From: Nocardia panacis
GTDB taxonomy: Bacteria > Actinomycetota > Actinomycetes > Mycobacteriales > Mycobacteriaceae
Direction: 5' to 3'
NCBI RefSeq assembly: GCF_003598715.1
Contig: NZ_QZFU01000035.1
Span: forward strand, 1-64,000
Length of the DNA stretch: 64,000 bases
The translations under genes were made by a program, and so were the position numbers. The notes under the pieces were generated by a model. It had not been told where the DNA came from and did not search any database. It worked only from the letters and a program-made list of their open reading frames with translations. Of the stretch, positions 57,256 to 64,000 are shown in pieces. How positions within the stretch are numbered: the first letter of the stretch is position 1; each line of letters opens with the position of its first letter.

Positions 57256-58143
57256 CTACGCGGTTCCGTTCTGTTCGGCCGTAGTCGCCTGCGCCTTCAT
57301 GGCTTTGGCGGTCATCCCGCCGAGGGAGTCCGCGCCGACCTCGGCATTGTGCGCGTGGGCGAAATGGTGCAGTCCGAAGACCGAGTCCATACCCGCGCGC
57401 ATCCCCATCAGGTCCTCGGCCTGGTTGACCGCCTTCTTGGTCAGCGCGAGGCCGAATTGCGGCATGGCGGCGATCTGTTCGGCCAGCGCCATGGTCTGTT
57501 CGGTCAACTGTTCGCGCGGCGCCACCCGGTTGACCATGCCCCACTCCTTGGCGCGCGCCGCGTCGAAGCGGTCACCGGTGAAGAGGAATTCCTTGGCGGC
57601 GCGCGGACCGAGGACCCACGGGTGGGCGAAGTATTCGACGCCCGGAATGCCCATGCGCACCACAGGATCGGAGAAGAAGGCGTCCTCGGAGGCGATGATC
57701 AGGTCGCAGACCCAGGCCAGCATGAGCCCGCCCGCGATGCACGCGCCCTGCACCATGGCGATGGTGGGTTTGGGGATCTCGCGCCAGCGGCGGCACATCC
57801 CGAGATAGACCTCGAGTTCGCGGGCGAAGCGCTGATCACCGCCTGCCCGGTCCACGTGATCCCACCACAGCACGGCCTTGTTCGGGTAGCGCACGTGGTG
57901 GTCGCGGCCGGGTGTGCCGATATCGTGTCCGGCGCTGAAGTGTTTGCCATTGCCCGCCAAGACGATCGCGCCGACCTGCGGATCCTCGACGGCGCGGGTG
58001 AACGCGGCGTCCAGGGCGTAGGTCATCACCGAGTTCTGGGCATTGCGGTAGTCGGGGCGGTTCATGGTCACGATCGCCACCCGCCCGCGCACCTCGTAGG
58101 TGACGACGTCCGGTTCCTCCGGAATCGGGGCCTGCTCGGCCAT
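57256..58143 (-). CDS. Enoyl-CoA hydratase-family protein in the HIP operon
   Basis: A 295-residue crotonase-fold protein with VGAIVLAGNGKHFSAGHDI and VQGACIAGGLMLAWVCDLIIAS as the oxyanion-hole segments, then SDPVVRMGIPGVEYFAHPW. It is longer than typical hydratases, with an insert after GRDHHVRYPNKAVLWWDH. It lies between fadD3 and fadE31, where M. tuberculosis has no gene as I recall it. Start overlaps the fadD3 stop (TGATG). Probably it acts on a HIP-CoA intermediate; the exact reaction is unknown. Confidence 0.82.
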   Translation of the reverse strand: MAEQAPIPEEPDVVTYEVRGRVAIVTMNRPDYRNAQNSVMTYALDAAFTRAVEDPQVGAIVLAGNGKHFSAGHDIGTPGRDHHVRYPNKAVLWWDHVDRAGGDQRFARELEVYLGMCRRWREIPKPTIAMVQGACIAGGLMLAWVCDLIIASEDAFFSDPVVRMGIPGVEYFAHPWVLGPRAAKEFLFTGDRFDAARAKEWGMVNRVAPREQLTEQTMALAEQIAAMPQFGLALTKKAVNQAEDLMGMRAGMDSVFGLHHFAHAHNAEVGADSLGGMTAKAMKAQATTAEQNGTA

Positions 58144-59711
58144 CAGTTCTCCTCACGTAGTTGCCGCTTGAGGACCTTCCCGGCGGCGCTGTAGGGCAGC
58201 GCGGCGCGGAATTCCACGAATCGCGGCACCTTGAATTTCGCCAAAAGCGCTGTGGCGTGGGTCCGCACCTGTTCCTCGGTGAGTTCGACTCCGGGTTTGG
58301 GCACCACGTACGCCTTGCCGACCTCGCCCATCCGGGTGTCGGGGACGCCGATCACGGCGGATTCGGCCACGCCGTCCAGGCGGGCCAGTGCCTGTTCGAC
58401 CTCGGCCGGATACACGTTGAAGCCGCCGCAGATGTACATATCCTTGAGCCGGTCGGTGATTCGCAGGTAGCCGCGCTCGTCCAGGACGCCGATATCGCCG
58501 GTGTGCAGCCAGCCGTCGGTATCGATGGTCTCGGCGGTGCCGACCGGGTCGTCGAGGTAGCCGAGCATGACATTGGGGCCGCGCAGCAGCACCTCGCCCG
58601 CCTCGCCGAGTCGCAACTCGAAGTCCGCGATCGGCCGACCGCAGGTGGTGGCGATGGTGACGGCGTCGTCGTCGGCGCGGCACATGGTGCCGAATCCGGC
58701 GGCCTCCGACAGTCCGTATCCGGTGACTACGACGGCGAATTCGAGTTCGGCGCGCATCCTTTCGACCAGGACCACCGGCACGGTGGCCGCACCGGTGACG
58801 GCGACCCGCAGGGTGCTCAGGTCGAAGGCCGCGCGGTCCGGGTAGTCCAGGATCATCTGGTAGATGGTCGGCGGTCCTGGCAGCACCGTGACGCGCTCGG
58901 CGGCGACGAGCCGCATGGTGACGGGCACGTCGAAGACGGCCTGCGGAATCATGGCCGCACCGGTGACCAGGCAGGCCAGCATGCCCGCCTTGTAGCCGAA
59001 ATTGTGGAAGAACGGGCTCGCGATCAGGTAGCGGTCGTCGCGGCGCAGCGTGGTGCATTCGGCCCAGGCTCGGACCACGGCCAGCGCCTGGCGGTGCGCC
59101 ACCAGGGTGCCCTTGCTGCGGCCGGTGGTGCCGGAGGTGAAGAGGATGTCCGAAATATCTTCGGGACCAACGGATTTCGCCCGGACCTCGATCTCTTCCG
59201 GTGGCACCTCACTCGATAGCTCCGCCAGTCGGGACCAATTGAGTATCGAATCCGTCTCGGTCACTGAGGTTTCGGGCTCGACAGGGACGACGATCGTAGT
59301 GTCGATTCGTAAATCCGGTGCCGCCGAGAGCAATTCGGTGAGCCGTTCCCGATTCAGGAAGGTGCCCGCGACGAACAGCGCCCGTGCGTCGACCCGCTCG
59401 AGCACCTCGGCGGCCTCCGCGGCGACGTAGCGGGTATTGAGCGGTACGAGGGCCGCGCCGCAGTAGTGCGCGGCCAGTGCGGCGATGACCCAGTGGTGGG
59501 TATTGGGCGACCAGATGGCCACCCTGTCGCCGTGGCGCACACCGCGCGCGATGAGCCCGCCCGCCGCCTCCCGCACCGCCGCGAGCAGTTGATTCCAGTC
59601 GAGCCGGACGGGTCCGTCGGCCAGTGCGGGCGCGTCGCCGAAGGTGCGCGCGGCCTCGTGCAGCGCGGTGGGGGTGGTGTGCGCAGGGGTTGTCACGGTT
59701 GTCCTCACCAT
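58143..59711 (-). CDS. fadD3: FadD3, HIP-CoA ligase
   Basis: A 522-residue AMP-forming acyl-CoA synthetase. The phosphate loop is LFTSGTTGRSKGTLVAH, the adenine site VVTGYGLSEAAGFG, and the hinge and late Lys region GWLHTGDIGVLDERGYLRIT, KDMYICGGFNVYPAEVEQAL, AGKVLKRQLRE. It should activate 3aalpha-H-4alpha(3'-propanoate)-7abeta-methylhexahydro-1,5-indanedione (HIP). Position beside fadE31-33 and divergent from fadE30 matches Rv3561. An 18-bp KstR2-type box lies 30 bp upstream. ATG 59711 is used, with a GTG five codons in as an alternative. Confidence 0.92.
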   Translation of the reverse strand: MVRTTVTTPAHTTPTALHEAARTFGDAPALADGPVRLDWNQLLAAVREAAGGLIARGVRHGDRVAIWSPNTHHWVIAALAAHYCGAALVPLNTRYVAAEAAEVLERVDARALFVAGTFLNRERLTELLSAAPDLRIDTTIVVPVEPETSVTETDSILNWSRLAELSSEVPPEEIEVRAKSVGPEDISDILFTSGTTGRSKGTLVAHRQALAVVRAWAECTTLRRDDRYLIASPFFHNFGYKAGMLACLVTGAAMIPQAVFDVPVTMRLVAAERVTVLPGPPTIYQMILDYPDRAAFDLSTLRVAVTGAATVPVVLVERMRAELEFAVVVTGYGLSEAAGFGTMCRADDDAVTIATTCGRPIADFELRLGEAGEVLLRGPNVMLGYLDDPVGTAETIDTDGWLHTGDIGVLDERGYLRITDRLKDMYICGGFNVYPAEVEQALARLDGVAESAVIGVPDTRMGEVGKAYVVPKPGVELTEEQVRTHATALLAKFKVPRFVEFRAALPYSAAGKVLKRQLREEN

Positions 59712-59740
59712 CCGGTGCCGACCGGTTATGCCCGGACTCT

Positions 59741-59758
59741 ACAAAGCAAGTGCTTGGT
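59741..59758. promoter_or_regulatory. KstR2 operator at the fadD3/fadE30 divergon
   Basis: ACAAAGCAAGTGCTTGGT agrees with the recalled KstR2 pattern ANCAAGNNCTTGNT (59745-59758) and with the box at 62943-62960 at 15 of 18 positions. It lies 16 bp before fadE30 and 29 bp before fadD3. Confidence 0.85.
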
Positions 59759-59774
59759 AGGTTATCCTACCGGC

Positions 59775-60989
59775 GTGGTTGCAATCCAGACCTCAGATTC
59801 CGCTACCGCCGCCGGGCGGGCGGTCGATTCCGCCGAAACCGATGCGCGATTCGCCGCCGAAGTGCGCGCCTGGCTGGCGGAGAACCTGCGGGGGGAATTC
59901 GCCGCGCTGCGCGGCCTCGGCGGTCCGGGCCGCGAACACGAAGCCTTCGACGAACGTCTGGCCTGGGATCGGCGCCTGGCGGCCGCGGGCTGGACCTGCC
60001 TCGGCTGGCCCGAGGCGTATGGTGGTCGCGCCGCGAGTGTGCGCCGGCAGGTGATCTTCCATGAGGAATACGCGAAAGCCAATGCGCCCGCGCGGGTTTC
60101 GCATGTCGGTGAGGAACTGCTCGGACCCACGCTGCTGGCCTTCGGCACCGAGGCGCAGCGGGAGCGCTTCCTGCCCGGCATCAAATCGGTGTCCGAACTG
60201 TGGTGCCAGGGCTACTCCGAACCGGGCGCGGGTTCGGACCTGGCCGCCATCGCCACCACGGCACACCGCGACGGCCCGGACTGGTCGGTCAACGGTCAGA
60301 AGATCTGGACCTCACTGGCCCACGTGGCCGACTGGTGTTTCGTGCTTGCCCGCACCGAACGCGGCTCCAGCCGCCATCACGGCCTGTCCTACCTGCTGGT
60401 TCCCATGAACCAGCCGGGCATCGAGGTGCGACCGATCATCCAGCTCACCGGCACCTCGGAATTCAACGAGGTCTTCTTCGACAATGCCCGCACCGCCGCC
60501 GATCTGGTGGTCGGCGAACCCGGCGCGGGGTGGCGCGTCGCCATGGGCACCCTCGCCGTCGAGCGCGGCATCTCCACCCTCGGTCAGCAGATCCGCTTCG
60601 CCCGCGAACTCGGCGATCTCGAGGCGCTGGCCCGCCGGACCGGCGCGGCCGACGACCCGCTGATCGCCGACCGGATCGATCGCGCGTGGGTCGGGCTGCG
60701 GGTGCTGCGCGCGCACGCGCTGCGCACGATGGGGGGCGACCATGTCGATGACGGTGGCGCGGCCTCGGTGGCGAAACTGCTGTGGGCCGAGTGGCACCGC
60801 GGACTCGGCGAATTGGCCATGGCCGTGCGCGGTCCGGCGGGCCTGGTGGCGGGCGAGCACGATCTGGACGAATGGCAGCGGCTGTACCTGTTCACCCGCG
60901 CCGATACCATCTACGGAGGTTCGAACGAAGTGCAGCGCAACATCATTGCCGAGCGGGTGCTCGGACTGCCGCGTGAGGCCCGCCCGTGA
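59775..60989 (+). CDS. fadE30: FadE30, acyl-CoA dehydrogenase of HIP degradation
   Basis: From GTG 59775 the protein has 404 residues. QGYSEPGAGSDLAAIATTA and KIWTSLAHVADWCFVLART form the FAD/substrate region, the active-site stretch is GTLAVERGISTLG, and the end is GGSNEVQRNIIAERVLGLPRE. FadE30 acts on a CoA ester derived from HIP. The open frame upstream (to 59466) is antisense to fadD3. The start lies only 16 bp from the KstR2 box, so the mRNA leader must be very short. It overlaps ipdF by four bases. Confidence 0.92.
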   Translation: MVAIQTSDSATAAGRAVDSAETDARFAAEVRAWLAENLRGEFAALRGLGGPGREHEAFDERLAWDRRLAAAGWTCLGWPEAYGGRAASVRRQVIFHEEYAKANAPARVSHVGEELLGPTLLAFGTEAQRERFLPGIKSVSELWCQGYSEPGAGSDLAAIATTAHRDGPDWSVNGQKIWTSLAHVADWCFVLARTERGSSRHHGLSYLLVPMNQPGIEVRPIIQLTGTSEFNEVFFDNARTAADLVVGEPGAGWRVAMGTLAVERGISTLGQQIRFARELGDLEALARRTGAADDPLIADRIDRAWVGLRVLRAHALRTMGGDHVDDGGAASVAKLLWAEWHRGLGELAMAVRGPAGLVAGEHDLDEWQRLYLFTRADTIYGGSNEVQRNIIAERVLGLPREARP

Positions 60990-61783
60990 GCGGGCCGTTT
61001 TCCATTGCGCCGCAGCAGATTCCGGGACACGGCCTGCTGGCAGACCGGACCGCCGTCGTCACCGCCGCGGCGGGCACCGGGATCGGCTCGGCCACCGCGC
61101 GCAGGCTGCTGGCCGAAGGGGCGGATGTGGTCGTCTCCGATTGGCACGAAAGACGTTTGGGGGAAACCGAAGTCGCGTTGCAGGAGGAGTTCCCGGACCG
61201 CAGGGTGGTCGCGATCGTCTGCGATGTGCGCAGCACCGATCAGGTGGACGAGTTGATGCGCGGCGCGGCAGTGGCCCTCGGGCGCATCGATATCGTGGTC
61301 AACAACGCCGGACTCGGCGGTGAGACGCCGGTGGTCGAGATGGCGGACGCGGAATGGGATCGGGTCCTCGATATCACCCTCACCGGAACCTTCCGCTGCA
61401 CTCGCGCGGCACTGGGCTATTTCCGATCGGCCGGGCACGGCGGGGTGATCGTCAACAATGCCAGCGTGCTCGGGTGGCGCGCCCAGCGCGGGCAGGCGCA
61501 CTACGCGGCGGCCAAGGCCGGTGTGATGGCGCTGACCAGGTGCAGCGCCTTGGAGGCCGCCGAGTTCGGGGTCCGGATCAACGCGGTCGCGCCGAGTATC
61601 GCCCGACATGCCTTCCTGGACAAGGTGAGTTCGGTGGAACTGCTCGACCGGCTCTCCGAGCGGGAGGCTTTCGGTCGGGCGGCGCAACCGTGGGAGGTCG
61701 CGGCCACCATCGCCATGCTCGCCAGCGACTACACCAGCTATTTGACCGGTGAGGTGGTCTCGGTCTCGAGTCAGCACGCGTGA
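60986..61783 (+). CDS. ipdF: IpdF, SDR-family oxidoreductase of HIP degradation
   Basis: A 265-residue short-chain dehydrogenase. The cofactor loop is TAAAGTGIGSATARRL (a variant of TGxxxGIG), the structural motif is VVNNAGLGGE, and the catalytic Ser-Tyr-Lys is in NNASVLGWRAQRGQAHYAAAKAG. In M. tuberculosis Rv3559c (IpdF) is a 5-oxo/hydroxy reductase step on HIP-CoA intermediates. It is co-translated with fadE30 (GTGA). Substrate assignment rests on position and family. Confidence 0.88.
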   Translation: MSGPFSIAPQQIPGHGLLADRTAVVTAAAGTGIGSATARRLLAEGADVVVSDWHERRLGETEVALQEEFPDRRVVAIVCDVRSTDQVDELMRGAAVALGRIDIVVNNAGLGGETPVVEMADAEWDRVLDITLTGTFRCTRAALGYFRSAGHGGVIVNNASVLGWRAQRGQAHYAAAKAGVMALTRCSALEAAEFGVRINAVAPSIARHAFLDKVSSVELLDRLSEREAFGRAAQPWEVAATIAMLASDYTSYLTGEVVSVSSQHA

Positions 61784-62171
61784 GCGCGGTGCGGACCGTG
61801 CCGTCGGTTACCGCCCCGCACGCACCGCCGGGTAGTTGAACATCGGATGACATCCCGATGAATTGTGATTGCCTGCGATTATCTGGCCACTCGAACCCGC
61901 CGGGGACAGGTCCGGACACCCGCCCGGTCCCGACGCTGTCCGGACCGTGATGCACTTGCATTTGCGCGTGCATTGCTCGACGGCCGAAGTTTCTCGGTGC
62001 CAATGGGTTCGCGCACCGCCGCCGCCAATGCGCCTGACTGCGATCGCTTTTGAACGTCCGTCGGGATGCGGAAATCGGTCCGCCCCCCGTCGAAAAAGGG
62101 TGGCGCGCCGCATGGTGGCCTGTGCCATGCTGGTGGAAGTCGGATCCCGAACCTGGCAAGGGGCGGTAACA
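61784..62171. other. 388-bp region without a clear gene
   Basis: Between ipdF and the next gene no convincing reading frame is seen; the open frames here read as low-complexity noise. A small inverted repeat, CATCGG / CCGATG (61841-61860), could be a weak terminator for ipdF. The sequence from about 61900 to 62050 is slightly richer in A/T runs (TTGCATTTGCGCGTGCATTG), so a promoter for the downstream gene could lie there. Confidence 0.45.
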
Positions 62172-62900
62172 ATGGGCCCCGATAGCTCACCTGCCCGTGA
62201 AGAACTGGAATTGGAATTGGTACGCGAGGTCGTGCTCGCGCGGCGTCGGATGGAGAGTCTGATCCGCGCCGCGCTGGTGCTCGGGGCCGAGCTCATGGAG
62301 CATTCCGGCGCGGCGACGGCCGAGCGTGCCGCCCGGATCATGGATCATTTCGCCGTCGACGAGGACGAGGTCATCCGCGATCCGCGCGCCGCGCTGCGGG
62401 CCGACCTGGCCCGCGACAGCGAGCACGAGCGCCGATTCGGCAGGCGCCGCGCGGATTCGGTGGAGTCCGAACAGGATCGGCGCAGGCGGCGACAGTCCGC
62501 GCTGCTGCTCGAGGTGCGCGCCGACCTGTTGGCCCTGCTGCGCCGCTGTCACCAGGTCCGACTGGAGCGTGCCGCGCTGAGCGACGAGATCGCCAAGGGC
62601 CTGTGCGAGGCCACCGACAAGTTGGTGCTCGGCGCGGATATGGCGACCTATGACGCCTGGCGGCGCGGTCTGCTGCTCAAGCTGGTGGAGGAGCCGACGC
62701 CGCACGGTCCGCCCAGGGTGCTGGCCACCGTCGACGCCGGTCCCGGCCGCGCCCCGCTCACCGTCGACTGGGACAGTTGCGAGCGTCGCCTCGCCCTGGT
62801 GGCCCGGTTGGCGCGGGCCGGGCTCTCACCGCTGGTCATCTGTGATCGGCTGCTGGCGGATCTGTCCATGTCCTCCCCGCTGCGGCATTCGATGCGCTGA
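62172..62900 (+). CDS. Charged alpha-helical hypothetical protein
   Basis: From ATG 62172 (GGGG eight bases upstream) the protein has 242 residues. It is rich in Arg, Glu, Ala and Leu and likely to be almost all helix, with possible coiled coils around 10-45 and 75-140 (SVESEQDRRRRRQSALLLEV). The end (LARAGLSPLVICDRLLADLS) is more regular. I recognise no family; it may be a transcription factor-like or structural protein. M. tuberculosis has a PPE gene (Rv3558) between ipdF and kstR2; this protein is unrelated to PPE. An ATG 60 bp upstream (62112) is a possible longer start. Confidence 0.6.
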   Translation: MGPDSSPAREELELELVREVVLARRRMESLIRAALVLGAELMEHSGAATAERAARIMDHFAVDEDEVIRDPRAALRADLARDSEHERRFGRRRADSVESEQDRRRRRQSALLLEVRADLLALLRRCHQVRLERAALSDEIAKGLCEATDKLVLGADMATYDAWRRGLLLKLVEEPTPHGPPRVLATVDAGPGRAPLTVDWDSCERRLALVARLARAGLSPLVICDRLLADLSMSSPLRHSMR

Positions 62901-62942
62901 ATCGTCCGTGCGAGAAAGTGCGGCAAGGCATGTCCGATCTGT

Positions 62943-62960
62943 ACCAAGCAAACGCTTGGT
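62943..62960. promoter_or_regulatory. KstR2 operator at kstR2
   Basis: ACCAAGCAAACGCTTGGT has perfect seven-base arms (ACCAAGC / GCTTGGT). It ends 6 bp before the kstR2 start codon at 62967, so it should allow autoregulation of kstR2-fadA6. Confidence 0.87.
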
Positions 62961-62966
62961 TGTATA

Positions 62967-63584
62967 GTGGCCGATGTGACCGGACCAGACGCCTCGAAAT
63001 CCGCACGGCGCGCCGAACTGCTCGCGCTCGCGGCCGACCTGTTCGCCGAGCGGGGATTGCGCGCCACCACCGTCCGCGATATCGCGGACGCGGCCGGAAT
63101 TCTATCGGGAAGTCTGTATCACCACTTCGACTCCAAGGAGTCGATGGTGGACGAAATCCTGCACACCTTCCTCGACGACCTGTTCGGCCGCTACCGCGAG
63201 ATCGTCGCCGCCGGGCTCAGCTCGCGCGACACGCTCGAGGCCCTGGTCACCGCCTCCTACGAATCCTTCGACCGTTTCCACGCCGCCGTGGCCATCTACC
63301 AGGCCGAGGCCAAGCGGCTGCGCGCCGCCGAACGCTTCGCCTACATCGACGAATACAACCACGAATTCCGCGACCTCTGGCATCGGGTGCTCACCAACGG
63401 TGTGCGCGACGGCAGCTTCCGGCCCGAACTCGATGTCGAATTGGCCTTCCGATTCCTGCGGGACACGGTATGGGTCGCGGTGCGCTGGTATCAGCCCGGC
63501 GGTCAGATCACGGTGCAGAACCTCGCCAAGCAGTACCTCACCATCGTGCTCGACGGACTCACCGTGGCAGAGCACCCGCTATAG
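62967..63584 (+). CDS. kstR2: KstR2, TetR-family repressor of HIP catabolism
   Basis: A 205-residue TetR-family protein. RRAELLALAADLFAERGLRA, TTVRDIADAAGILSGSLYHH and FDSKESMVDEILHTFLDDLFG are close to M. tuberculosis KstR2 (Rv3557c) as I recall it, and the C-terminal FRFLRDTVWVAVRWYQPGG matches too. KstR2 binds HIP-CoA and then leaves DNA. The GTG at 62967 could be replaced by a GTG three codons on (62976). Next comes fadA6, nine bases downstream, as in M. tuberculosis. Confidence 0.94.
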   Translation: MADVTGPDASKSARRAELLALAADLFAERGLRATTVRDIADAAGILSGSLYHHFDSKESMVDEILHTFLDDLFGRYREIVAAGLSSRDTLEALVTASYESFDRFHAAVAIYQAEAKRLRAAERFAYIDEYNHEFRDLWHRVLTNGVRDGSFRPELDVELAFRFLRDTVWVAVRWYQPGGQITVQNLAKQYLTIVLDGLTVAEHPL

Positions 63585-63592
63585 GAGTTCCC

Positions 63593-64000
63593 ATGTCTGC
63601 TCCCTCCGCGCGCCGCCCCTACGCCCCGATGCGGGAGGCGTACGTGATCGATGCGGTGCGCACCCCCGTGGGCAAGCGCGGCGGTGCGCTCGCCGGAGTG
63701 CACCCGGCCGACCTCGGCGCGTCCGCGCTGCGCGGTCTGCTCGATCGCAATAGCGTGGACCCGGTCGCCGTCGACGACGTGATCGTTGGCTGCGTGGACA
63801 ATATCGGGCCGCAGGCGGGCAATATCGGTCGCAGCGCGTGGCTGGCCGCCGGATATCCGGAGGAGGTGCCAGGCGTCACCGTCGACCGGCAGTGCGGATC
63901 CTCCCAGCAGGCCATCAATTTCGGCGCGCAGGCCATCATGAGCGGCACCGCCGAGGTGATCGTGGCGGGCGGTGTACAGAATATGAGCGCCATTCCGATC
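63593..64000 (+). CDS. fadA6: FadA6-type acetyl-CoA acetyltransferase (thiolase), N-terminal part
   Basis: ATG 63593, with AGGAG seven bases upstream, opens a thiolase that runs off the window after 136 residues. Visible are VIDAVRTPVGKRGGALAGVHPADLG, the active-site Cys101 in VDRQCGSSQQAINFGA, and VIVAGGVQNMSAIPI. FadA6 is the thiolase of the HIP pathway and lies next to kstR2 in M. tuberculosis (Rv3556c). About two thirds of the protein, including the His and second Cys of the active site, are outside the window. Confidence 0.9.
   Translation, partial: MSAPSARRPYAPMREAYVIDAVRTPVGKRGGALAGVHPADLGASALRGLLDRNSVDPVAVDDVIVGCVDNIGPQAGNIGRSAWLAAGYPEEVPGVTVDRQCGSSQQAINFGAQAIMSGTAEVIVAGGVQNMSAIPI

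Noticed and set aside
61808..62341. A 177-codon minus-strand frame in the gap before the 62172 gene
   Set aside because: The translation is Ser/Arg/Ala low-complexity sequence and overlaps the start of the plus-strand gene; no ribosome site precedes it.
1..64000. CRISPR arrays, insertion sequences, integrases, prophage genes
   Set aside because: No regular direct-repeat arrays, transposase motifs, terminal inverted repeats or phage-type genes were seen on either strand.

Overview
The window is GC-rich actinobacterial DNA from a mycolic-acid-type organism, most likely a Nocardia (or a close Rhodococcus relative). I infer this from gene content and order, since no database could be searched. 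Two blocks parallel the Mycobacterium tuberculosis Rv3526-Rv3596c region. The first is the housekeeping run clpC ... mhuD - hydrolase - mutY - canB - (Rv3587c-like) - radA - lpqE - carD - ispD - ispF - cysS - rlmB. The second is a large steroid (cholesterol) degradation cluster with both of its TetR repressors, kstR and kstR2. No tRNA, rRNA, CRISPR array, prophage or insertion sequence was seen.

Layout. 1-8.5 kb: the clpC tail and its terminator, an F420-type oxidoreductase, a histidine kinase/LuxR regulator pair divergent from an ABC exporter, OsmC, a membrane protein, a cbtBA cobalt transporter behind a cobalamin riboswitch, mhuD and a hydrolase. 8.7-18.5 kb: the M. tuberculosis-like DNA repair, carbonic anhydrase, CarD, isoprenoid and cysS block, ending in a strong bidirectional terminator. 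disA, which I recall beside radA in M. tuberculosis, is missing from that junction. 18.5-26.2 kb: an enoyl-CoA hydratase, an acyl-CoA dehydrogenase, a zinc-type ABC importer with a Zur-like box, and an OtsB-GH15 fusion.

26.4-64 kb is the steroid region. kstR is divergent from a side-chain operon (fadE34-fadE28-fadE29-chsH2-chsH1-ltp2). After a toxin-antitoxin pair and a zapE/tetR divergon come chsH3-kstD, divergent from a KstD-like flavoprotein followed by hsaE-hsaG-hsaF. Next are kshA with its small partner, divergent from hsaA-hsaD-hsaC-hsaB (ring A/B opening). A second toxin-antitoxin pair, a DUF427 gene and a marR follow. The last block is the KstR2-type module for the C/D-ring propionate (HIP): fadD3-ech-fadE31-fadE32-fadE33 divergent from fadE30-ipdF, then kstR2 and the start of fadA6. 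In outline: FadE34, FadE28/29, ChsH1/H2 and Ltp2 shorten the side chain; KstD and KshA open ring B; HsaA-D cleave ring A; HsaE-F-G turn the small fragment into pyruvate and propionyl-CoA; FadD3, FadE30-33, IpdF and FadA6 take HIP onward. cyp125, kshB, ipdAB and mce4 are not in the window.

Regulatory DNA that can be read directly: KstR boxes fitting TNNAACNNGTTNNA at three divergent promoters, two of them carrying a second, weaker box for the opposite gene, and two closely matching 18-bp KstR2-type boxes. The least expected structure is a run of DnaA-box-like 9-mers, all in one orientation, inside a low-complexity insertion of fadE34 (28109-28321). Other notable items are a 41-bp repeat that supplies the stop codon of both radA and zapE, and a kinase/response-regulator pair that may have been split by the ksh/hsa genes.
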